From: Microbacterium sp. 5K110 | Lineage (GTDB): Bacteria; Actinomycetota; Actinomycetes; Actinomycetales; Microbacteriaceae | Reading direction: 5' to 3' | NCBI RefSeq assembly: GCF_005774735.1 | Contig: NZ_VBUM01000027.1 | Span: forward strand, 1 to 39,535 | Length of the DNA stretch: 39,535 nt | Shown: piece after piece, positions 33,103 to 39,535 of the stretch | Layout of the letters: each line of letters begins with the position of its first letter | Numbering within the stretch: position 1 is the first letter of the stretch | Position numbers and translations under genes: made by a program | The notes under the pieces: model-generated | What the model was told of the DNA's origin: nothing | Databases searched by the model: none | Seen by the model: only the letters and a program-made list of their open reading frames with translations

Positions 33103-34198
33103 CACCCGTGTGCTGGGCGAGCCGAACATGCTCCGCTTCAGCCTCCGCCAGACGCTGATTCCACCACCGTGCCACTTGAGAGGTCCCCATCGAGGTGACG
33201 ATACCTGCGATCTCGTCCAGCGCGGCCAGATTGTGCAGGTGAGCCCGGAGCCGATCCTCATCGGAGCCGGTGAACGAGTCCACCGCGCGTCCCTCACAGT
33301 GGCGACACGGGCACGGCCACGGAGTCGCGCTGGCGAACCACTTCAGGTGCATCTCGCTGGACCGGGCGAATCGCATCAGCTCCGGCATCAGCACGTGCGG
33401 CGTGCGATCACCAGGGCGACTCGAGTACGGTCGGCTGCCCGGCACCGGCAGGCGCCGCAGGCTCGGGATCTGCCCGATCACGGCCGCGCGAGCGCCGGAC
33501 GCGAACGCATCGATGCCAGCGAAGTCCGCCCGCCACGGCACCGCACCCTTCACCTCGCCGAAGAACCGGCGATACGACTCCGGCGCCCCCTTGAGATTCA
33601 GAGGATCACCCGCCTTCGCTCCCAGCGCCAACGCCACCGGATGACGGCTCCGCGCGGCGACCGCGATCAACTGCGAGATGTGATCCGGCGTCGACCACTT
33701 CTGATGGACGGCCAACGGGAGGATCACGTCGTCGCGGTCGATATTGTCCGCAGCCGCGAGGACCGCCTTAAGCGCCCCCGGGTCTGCGACGTCCACAAAC
33801 CCCGCTGGGATCACCGCGACCGCCGCGCCTGCATCGCGCTGCGCCTGGAGAGTCTCCTCCACCGTGGGCGCGATGAGCGCATCCACCGGTTCATCGATAA
33901 TCAACGGGCGCTCGGCCGTCGCCGGAGCGAGCACCGAAGTCGGCTCGATAAGGAAAACCAAATCCTGATGCCGCGCCCGCAGGCGCCAGGCGGTCTGAAG
34001 AGCCGTCGGCCCCGACAACACCATGCCGCCGTGTTCCATGTTCACGTGCGGGGCGGTCTGCATCGTCTCACCGCCAGCCATCGTGAACACTCGCCCGCCC
34101 AAAGTGCGCTCGACCAGCGTGGCACCGGCGAGCGACTCACGCGTCGTCCGCGAAACCAGAGAGCTGTCGACCACCTCGATGTTGGCCCGATCGGTCAT
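33053..34198 (-). CDS. TGT-like (tRNA-guanine transglycosylase/DpdA-type) protein
   Basis: A 381-residue protein with the zinc site of the queuine/archaeosine tRNA-guanine transglycosylase fold: WPCPCRHCEGR (C296, C298, C301) and RAHLHNLAAL (H320 or H322), matching CxCxxC-x20-H. The order of other parts fits the barrel: a GIDAFASG segment (D230) stands where TGT has its nucleophile region, before the zinc site. The usual DSGGFQ block is not seen; GGMVLSGPTALQ at 57-68 may replace it and lacks that aspartate. So it is a divergent member and may modify DNA (as DpdA does), RNA, or neither. It begins in the stop of the XRE/ImmA gene (ATGA at 34198-34195). It is not a housekeeping Tgt. Confidence 0.65.
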   Translation of the reverse strand: MTDRANIEVVDSSLVSRTTRESLAGATLVERTLGGRVFTMAGGETMQTAPHVNMEHGGMVLSGPTALQTAWRLRARHQDLVFLIEPTSVLAPATAERPLIIDEPVDALIAPTVEETLQAQRDAGAAVAVIPAGFVDVADPGALKAVLAAADNIDRDDVILPLAVHQKWSTPDHISQLIAVAARSRHPVALALGAKAGDPLNLKGAPESYRRFFGEVKGAVPWRADFAGIDAFASGARAAVIGQIPSLRRLPVPGSRPYSSRPGDRTPHVLMPELMRFARSSEMHLKWFASATPWPCPCRHCEGRAVDSFTGSDEDRLRAHLHNLAALDEIAGIVTSMGTSQVARWWNQRLAEAEAEHVRLAQHTGVMISMPPTLARWRSLS

Positions 34199-35238
34199 GC
34201 TGCGCTCCTCACGTAAAGGTCTTCGAACTCGTCCTGAACCAGGAACGCGTCGCGCGCGAGCTCTGCGACGCTCTCACCCTCATTCAGCCGCTGCTGCACC
34301 ACCCGGTCGATCAGACCAGGATGTTCCTCGGCGATCGCTACCGGCTCTACGCTCCGATATCCGGCGCGGGAGAGCTCGATGTTCAACTGCCGGTAACGGC
34401 CCTCGCTGATCACATCCAGATCCACCGCACGCCGCAGCAGCGCCGCGATCGACACCCGCCACTTCGACTTCAACCGTGCCAAGCCCGGGATCGTCACCGG
34501 TGCCGCCGCCAGATCCATGCGCACATCCTGCGCCGGCATCAAGAACTCCGCCGCGAACCGATCCGCCTCAGACTCCTGCGTCTCCGACGGCACCTGATGC
34601 ATCACCGCGTGCGCAAGCTCATGCGCCAGCGAGAACCGCTGCCGATCCGGCGGAATGTGATCTCCCAGCAGCACCACTGGTCGCTGTCCTTCCGGCCAGC
34701 TCACCATCGCATCGATCCGCTCCGACCCCAACGATCGCTTCACCACCACAACCCCGGCATCCTCCAGCGAGCGCACGAGGTCTTCCAGCGGACCGGACGC
34801 GATACCGATCGACGCACGCACCTCCTGCGCGATCTCCTCCGGAGTATCGAAGCCATCGGGCGGAAGCGGGTGCCGCACCAGCCGCACCGGCGTGTCTCCC
34901 GCGACGAGCCCCGTCACTTGCAAGTGCAGCAATTCCAGTTCTGCCCGCAACCGGTTCGCCACCGACAGGGGCAACGTGGAGCGCTTGCGATGGAACACAT
35001 ACGGCGCCGCTCCCTCATCCACCGGGACCGTCAGCAGCACCGGTGGAACACGCAGCACACCGCTCAGCTTCTCCAGGCGGTCGGGGTCCAACTCCACCAG
35101 CCCGGATTCCGCCTTCGACAGCACCGCTTGCGAGATCCCCGTGGCTTCGGACAACGCACCCTGCGTCCACCCACGCGCAACTCGGACCGTGCCGAGCATC
35201 ACCCGGCCGGTCCGGCGATCAGAAGCAAACTCTGCCAT
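34195..35238 (-). CDS. XRE-HTH and ImmA/IrrE-type metalloprotease fusion
   Basis: A 347-residue regulator-protease. Residues 12-65 form an XRE helix-turn-helix (LGTVRVARGWTQGALSEATG, then ISQAVLSKAESGLVEL). Residues 130-240 form the ImmA/IrrE zinc-protease domain with H206-E207-x-x-H210 (SLAHELAHAVMH) and the glutamate-containing ESEADRFAAEFLMP. The C-terminal third includes IPGLARLKSKWRVSIAALLR. Such proteins cleave repressors to switch on mobile-element or stress genes, or act as sensors in toxin-antitoxin and defence pairs. The ATG at 35238 has GGGAG very close upstream; ATG 35247 is an alternative. The frame is open to 35709 but is not coding there. It is co-translated with the TGT-like gene. 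Confidence 0.82.
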   Translation of the reverse strand: MAEFASDRRTGRVMLGTVRVARGWTQGALSEATGISQAVLSKAESGLVELDPDRLEKLSGVLRVPPVLLTVPVDEGAAPYVFHRKRSTLPLSVANRLRAELELLHLQVTGLVAGDTPVRLVRHPLPPDGFDTPEEIAQEVRASIGIASGPLEDLVRSLEDAGVVVVKRSLGSERIDAMVSWPEGQRPVVLLGDHIPPDRQRFSLAHELAHAVMHQVPSETQESEADRFAAEFLMPAQDVRMDLAAAPVTIPGLARLKSKWRVSIAALLRRAVDLDVISEGRYRQLNIELSRAGYRSVEPVAIAEEHPGLIDRVVQQRLNEGESVAELARDAFLVQDEFEDLYVRSAA

Positions 35239-35736
35239 GACTCCCATCTTAGTCAGCGCCTCCGACAATCGCGCGATCCATGTGCAGAAATATTCTCGCG
35301 TGTTGGATGTGAACAGCCCACTCTGACCGCGACCCCACGCCAGACCGGGTCGACGGAGATGAGCCGCCCGATCACGTCGATGCCAAATCCATCCACCGCA
35401 CTTGGCCGAATGGCCAAGTGCGGGCCAAGTTGACACAGAAACGGCCATCTTCACGTGGAACCTACAAGAACTGTAGGAACCGCTCAGAGATGTCCGCCGT
35501 GCGCCGACGCAAGCTGCAGACTCGTCGACGAAATGTCCACTGCCGGTAGTGGTGAGCACGGCTCGAAATGTCCGAGCAGCGCTGTGAGTCGGGCTCGCGC
35601 ACCGGACACGGCTGGGCAGGCCAGATCTCACTGCCAGCAACGGAGTCCCGAGGCATCCCTCGATACTTCCTGGCACGAGGGCCACACGGAAGAATCCGTT
35701 CGTTCCCACGCGTCCGTTGAACGGCCCGACTCGCAG
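35239..35736. other. non-coding stretch between helicase and XRE/ImmA genes
   Basis: About 500 bases between the 3' end of the helicase gene and the start of the XRE/ImmA gene, both on the minus strand. It holds the palindromic site at 35400 and three copies of a short word (GAGATGTCC at about 35487, GAAATGTCC at about 35531 and 35573), spaced roughly 43 bases apart. The long open frames that cross it on both strands have no start signals or motifs. It presumably carries the promoter of the XRE/TGT pair. Confidence 0.5.
35400..35430. promoter_or_regulatory. palindromic operator-like site with extra half-site
   Basis: ACTTGGCC GAAT GGCCAAGT (35400-35419) has perfect 8-base arms, and a third GGCCAAGT half-site follows at 35423-35430. 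This is a typical layout for binding by a dimeric HTH protein. It lies 160 bases upstream of the XRE/ImmA gene, so autoregulation by that protein is plausible. A second, weaker inverted repeat, CCTACA-agaac-TGTAGG, lies at 35461-35477. Confidence 0.55.
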
Positions 35737-38700
35737 CTATTCCGTAGCAGGACGCACGAGGTCAACGTACGCGAGCCGATTCTCAAGATCGGTTCTGTTC
35801 AGCACGGGAGCGTTGTTAAGGAGAACTCGCGACAACTCCCGCCTGGCGGGCTCAATGTCAACATCAGATGTTCCCGACGTGCCGAAGATCTCTGCAAGCG
35901 GGTCTGGATCGTCTTCGTCACTGCTCACCGTTGCGGTATTCCGCGCGTAGAGACGGGCCACGAGTTCAACCAGAAGGCTGGGATTGATGACCGCGCACGA
36001 ATCCTCCAAGAAACGGCCACTGGCTTCGGCCCCGAAGGTTACCCCCTCGACTGCCACAACGAGGGCGTTCTCATCCTCTCGGAGCCGAGCGGACACGGAC
36101 TTGAGGTACTCGTTCGTAACGACGTCATCCGGAAAGTAGAAGTACGTCCGGTGCGGCCGATCATCAGTTGTTCGAAGATCGATACTCACCGCCCTCAGTT
36201 CCTCGTCGTGGTGCGGTTGGACGTCAAACGGTGTGAGCATGCTAACGAGGATCTGCGGTCCGTTGCCTTGAGGAATCTGATGAAGGACGTCTGAAACCCG
36301 GTGACCTTCTAGACCCGGAACCAGCATCGTCTCGACGTCCGGGGAAACAGAGTACGCCGCCGATCGGCGCCGCTCGTCGATGCGTGTGAGCTGCCCCGAT
36401 ATCCACTCAACTTCCGACGGAGGAAGTGGGTGCCAGCCGTCCTGTGACGGCAATGACCCCTGCTTCTCGAGGTACAGGTCGAAGAGCTCAGACAGGCCGT
36501 CCCACTGAGGGCCCATGCTTACAAGGAGCTTTGCGATTCCGAGGAGTCGTTCGCGATTGAGGCTCGGTCGGTTGAGTCGCACGAACGGCGCTAGGGTCGC
36601 CGGTACGCCGAGTTCGACCTCTGCCGCGAAATAGGCGAGGGTGCGGAAGTGCATCGTGGAGGGGTTCGACCCCAGCAGGTCAGACGCAGCGGCGAGGAAG
36701 TATGCGACGTTGCCCGCAAGACTGTCCAGTGCAACCTCGGGAACGGTTGCACCCGTTGGATTCTTCAGTTCCGCAATCTGCCTGTATGGAGACCCGACCC
36801 ATCGAAGATAGACGTTGAATGCGCGCCATAGTGCAGTGAGTTGAACGTCGCTCGCACGCCTGGCCGAACCCACGGTGAGAATACTGCGCAACTCGTCTGC
36901 TGCGTCGCCATCTCCGATCGCATCGAGAATCTCCTCGGGGAAGTGACGCATGAATGTTCCGCGATAGCTAGCCTTACGTGACGCCTCGTAGGCCTTGGAT
37001 ACGTGCCGGAGCATCTCTTCGAGTACGTTCGCACTCGCCGAGGGACGTACGCCAAGGTGTTGGCTCGACCGACCAATGAAGTCCGATGTGCATGCTATGT
37101 AGAGGAGTGTCAGAGGGCCGGCGCCTTGGACGGCTTCGACCGCCAGTTCCTGGATCACTGGGAGGTCACCGACCCCTAGTGCGTTCACAGCCGTCGCCCG
37201 TCCGGCATCGGTCAATCGCACGGCCCCCGCAACGACTCGGATAGCACCAATGCTCTTGAGCGATTCGATTGCGCTCGGCGGCATACGATCACCCGCGACT
37301 CCAGCCATTGTTCGGGAGAAGAGCGCGGCAGTCTCGCCGTAAAGTGAATCCTCCGCGAGGGCTCTGCCGGGAAGGTACTCGAGATACTGGAGCAGAAGGT
37401 CCTCGAACCAGAGGTCGTCGTCAGGCGTGGTGTAGTGCGCACCCCCTGACCAGTCTGCAACGAAAGCCCTGAACAGGGAGGCGTCGTCGGTGGCTGCCCG
37501 TTTGACTTCCTCCCAGGTCGCCTTCCTCCGACCGGTTAGAGTTTCAGCGGTCCGCTCGTCCGTCTGGTGTCGGACGGAGTCTGGGATCTTCTCAGGCACG
37601 ACAAGGTACCCGCGCCCTTGGCCGCCACGAGAGTGGAGTAGTCGACCTGCACGCCCGAGGCGCTGAAGGAGGACGTCCTTGTCCACAAATCGCGGATTGG
37701 CGTCGCCGGTGTAGGCGATCAGATCTCCGTTCACGACCACATCCGCCGGAAGGTTGATTCCCAGTCGGAGTGTGTCCGTTGCAAAGAGAACACGAACGAC
37801 GCCTTGGCGGAAGAGTGTCTCGATGATCTCCCTCCCGACGGCCGTTAGCGAAGCCGAGTGAAATCCAACGCCGGTGGCGAGCGCGTCGACGAGCTGATGT
37901 CGGACAGGCGTGGGAGCCAACATTCGCAACGTCGTGGTCGGATCTGTCGCCTCGTTGTCGTGCGTGAACTGTGAAAATCGATAGCTGTGAAGCGGTCGCT
38001 CAAGACTGGCGAGTTCCACCGGGTCCAGCGCCAAGTGACGGACGAAGAGTTCGCGACACGCCTCCGCCAAGTTCTCGGCGATTCGTTTGGAGCTGACGAA
38101 CACCAGAATCGATGGCGCCTCTGACTGGAACCTTCCTTCAGAAACGTGGGGTGAGAGCAACTCCATCACAAGCGCAAGTGTTCGCCGCAAATCCTTCGCA
38201 GTCTGGCGCAGTTGGCCGTTCCCCAATACCGCAGGAACGTCCGGTAGCCGCTTCTGCTCGAGTGTCCGCTCGTCCCGTACATGTGTGCGACTACTGATCC
38301 GTCGATAGTCGTCAACCACCGACACGGTGAGTGGAACCGGCCTCGAGGCAATCTCGAGGATGTCCACCTCCAGGCCGTTCTTGGTGAACCAGGATGCGAG
38401 AAGCTCAATCGTTTCCGGCGCCAAGGAGGCAGATAGCCCGACGAAGCGTGGGACGGACTCGCGACGAAACACATCGAGCAACAGGCTCTCAAGCTTGAGC
38501 CCCCGTCGGCCGTCGACGATGTGCTGCAGTTCGTCAACGAGCAGCAGCGGCACGCGTTCGGTGCTCATCCCCGCTCGGACGAGTGCTGCGAGCTTTTCGG
38601 GGATGACGACCGCGATATCGAAGCGGCCGGTACGGATGCTCTCGTCGTGCTGGGGGAAGTCCCGCGATCCCTCAAGAACGATCCAGCTAGAAGCCTCAGT

Positions 38701-39351
38701 TTCAGCGAGGGTGTGACGGACCTCCCGTGATACCTGGTCGACGAGCGCCTTCGTCGGTACCAGCACGACGACGCCTCCAAACGCGGCGGGAACCTCACGC
38801 TTCACATCGAGAACGGTCTGGATCAGGGCGAGCTGACCGAATCGACTCTTGCCGCCCGACGTAGGAGCCAAGACAAGAACAGACTTCTTCTTCCCGTCCG
38901 CGAACAAGTATGGGAATCCACGCCGGTCCAGCTCCGTAGTTCCAGGCGGCTCGATGCCTGACTCAAAGTAGTCAGCTTCTGTCTCCACGAGGAGCTTGTG
39001 CGCCATCAGTCGCTCGCCGGCGGAAAACTTCGCAGCTAACAGGGGCGGCAAACCACGGCGAGCATCGCGGAGGGCACCGAAGTAATCCTCACCCGGTTGC
39101 ACGACCGTGTGGGCTGCGAGGGGGAACACCTCGGACCCGATCACTGTCGCGAGGTAGATGATCGCCGGCATCGGAGTGAGCTGGACCTTCGCGCCGATGG
39201 CCAGCCATGTGCGCTTCTCGTCGTCCGCATCGAGAGGGACGTGGCCTGCGCCCGTGGTTCCAGGGTCGACAACTGCGATGACGGGAGCAAGTATCCCTTG
39301 GCGAATCTCCTGGAATAGCCGCGTCGCCGCTTCGCGTTCACGCGGGGTCAA
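35737..39351 (-). CDS. Ski2-like DEAD-box helicase, 5' end cut by an insertion
   Basis: A superfamily 2 helicase of about 1204 residues. Motif I is VLAPTSGGKSRFGQ (K168), motif II LLLVDELQHIVDGRRG (D273-E274), motif III SASLAPETIE, and in the second RecA domain TDTLRLGINLPADVV (motif V) and LQRLGRAGRLLHSRGG (motif VI). Large C-terminal domains of unknown role follow (for example HRTYFYFPDDVVTNEYLKSV). The first in-frame start is a weak TTG at 39351 without an SD sequence; the frame stays open a further 22 codons, with gene-like sequence (FPAIDKAHADPTVIDLALGR), up to a stop at 39418-39420 where an insertion sequence begins. So the true N-terminus is missing. Hand count of one 60-base line (36961-37020) gives 35 G+C, lower than most of the window, suggesting separate acquisition. 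Similar helicases occur in phage-defence systems such as Hachiman; I cannot assign one. Confidence 0.75.
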   Translation of the reverse strand: MTPREREAATRLFQEIRQGILAPVIAVVDPGTTGAGHVPLDADDEKRTWLAIGAKVQLTPMPAIIYLATVIGSEVFPLAAHTVVQPGEDYFGALRDARRGLPPLLAAKFSAGERLMAHKLLVETEADYFESGIEPPGTTELDRRGFPYLFADGKKKSVLVLAPTSGGKSRFGQLALIQTVLDVKREVPAAFGGVVVLVPTKALVDQVSREVRHTLAETEASSWIVLEGSRDFPQHDESIRTGRFDIAVVIPEKLAALVRAGMSTERVPLLLVDELQHIVDGRRGLKLESLLLDVFRRESVPRFVGLSASLAPETIELLASWFTKNGLEVDILEIASRPVPLTVSVVDDYRRISSRTHVRDERTLEQKRLPDVPAVLGNGQLRQTAKDLRRTLALVMELLSPHVSEGRFQSEAPSILVFVSSKRIAENLAEACRELFVRHLALDPVELASLERPLHSYRFSQFTHDNEATDPTTTLRMLAPTPVRHQLVDALATGVGFHSASLTAVGREIIETLFRQGVVRVLFATDTLRLGINLPADVVVNGDLIAYTGDANPRFVDKDVLLQRLGRAGRLLHSRGGQGRGYLVVPEKIPDSVRHQTDERTAETLTGRRKATWEEVKRAATDDASLFRAFVADWSGGAHYTTPDDDLWFEDLLLQYLEYLPGRALAEDSLYGETAALFSRTMAGVAGDRMPPSAIESLKSIGAIRVVAGAVRLTDAGRATAVNALGVGDLPVIQELAVEAVQGAGPLTLLYIACTSDFIGRSSQHLGVRPSASANVLEEMLRHVSKAYEASRKASYRGTFMRHFPEEILDAIGDGDAADELRSILTVGSARRASDVQLTALWRAFNVYLRWVGSPYRQIAELKNPTGATVPEVALDSLAGNVAYFLAAASDLLGSNPSTMHFRTLAYFAAEVELGVPATLAPFVRLNRPSLNRERLLGIAKLLVSMGPQWDGLSELFDLYLEKQGSLPSQDGWHPLPPSEVEWISGQLTRIDERRRSAAYSVSPDVETMLVPGLEGHRVSDVLHQIPQGNGPQILVSMLTPFDVQPHHDEELRAVSIDLRTTDDRPHRTYFYFPDDVVTNEYLKSVSARLREDENALVVAVEGVTFGAEASGRFLEDSCAVINPSLLVELVARLYARNTATVSSDEDDPDPLAEIFGTSGTSDVDIEPARRELSRVLLNNAPVLNRTDLENRLAYVDLVRPATE

Positions 39352-39414
39352 CTCGCGTCCCAGTGCGAGGTCGATAACCGTGGGGTCAGCGTGCGCCTTG
39401 TCGATGGCCGGAAA

Positions 39415-39535
39415 GTGTCAAGGCGGGTGAGACAGATTCCGTCAGGCGGTCTGTATGAGGGCCTCCTGTGAGGGCTGGTTGATCCAGGCGGCCTCGGGCA
39501 GCTTGGGCGCCTGGGGTCGGCGGTGGCCGAAGCGC
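39415..39535 (-). mobile_element. insertion sequence end with transposase C-terminus
   Basis: The minus strand reads ...RFGHRRPQAPKLPEAAWINQ and ends QPSQEALIQTA with stop at 39444-39442, then a non-coding run containing TCTGTCTCACCCGCCTTGAC before helicase sequence resumes. A transposase frame followed within 30 bases by a disrupted gene is the usual look of an IS end. The family could not be named from 30 residues. The rest of the element lies outside the window. Confidence 0.5.

Noticed and set aside
35239..35709. N-terminal extension of the XRE/ImmA gene
   Set aside because: Open by chance in GC-rich DNA; it would start without an SD sequence and has no domain, while XRE begins normally after ATG 35238.
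1..39535. tRNA or rRNA gene as integration site
   Set aside because: No cloverleaf or conserved TTCRA-type arm was noticed by eye near the element boundaries; a covariance-model search such as tRNAscan-SE would settle this.

Overview
The window comes from a high-GC actinobacterium. Codon use, GTG/TTG starts, the AviRa/AviRb pair and the mix of LysE, CGNR and TSUP genes suggest Microbacteriaceae or a relative; this is an inference from sequence style, not a taxonomic match. No rRNA or tRNA gene and no CRISPR array was seen.

Left part (1-9830), decayed accessory chromosome. A pair of 23S rRNA methyltransferases of the avilamycin/orthosomycin resistance type (aviRb complete, aviRa cut by the window edge) is followed by two genes sharing a GyrI-like effector-binding domain (one stand-alone, one fused to an AraC DNA-binding domain), two LysE-type exporters, a LysR regulator divergent from a TSUP transporter, and a CGNR zinc-finger regulator. 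Between them lie broken genes: a B3/B4-domain gene with an internal stop that runs into an oxidoreductase scrap, an IS30-type transposase scrap, a frameshifted peroxiredoxin-like gene and a truncated LD-carboxypeptidase.

Defence island (10056-24259). On the minus strand stand a protein with an IF-2-type N-terminal motif, a DUF4935-like PIN protein and a small protein made of eleven 8-residue repeats. Divergent from them is a large RloC-like ATPase with a zinc-hook-type CxxC. Next comes a complete, tightly overlapping type I Wadjet operon (jetA-jetB-jetC-jetD), the SMC-like anti-plasmid system. A small unknown gene and a metallophosphoesterase follow; the latter is broken by what looks like an 8-base deletion that removes its GHTH metal site.

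Tn7-like transposition module (24256-31365), all on the minus strand. TnsA-type endonuclease, a 103-residue unknown protein, TnsB DDE transposase, TnsC/TniB ATPase, TniQ, then 80- and 137-residue unknown proteins. Most junctions are 4-base ATGA overlaps. The TnsA-proximal side ends in the only markedly AT-rich patch nearby (about 31512-31600), a candidate transposon end or promoter. The opposite end was not found, so it is unresolved whether the Wadjet island is its cargo.

Right part (31601-39535). Two paralogous winged-helix proteins and a 212-residue unknown protein, then an overlapping gene pair: an XRE-HTH/ImmA-type metalloprotease and a protein with the zinc site of tRNA-guanine transglycosylases. 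A perfect palindrome lies upstream of that pair. The window ends with a large Ski2-like DEAD helicase of visibly lower GC whose 5' end is cut by an insertion sequence running off the window. The best candidates for an undescribed system are the TGT-like/ImmA pair and the PIN/octapeptide-repeat/ATPase cluster.
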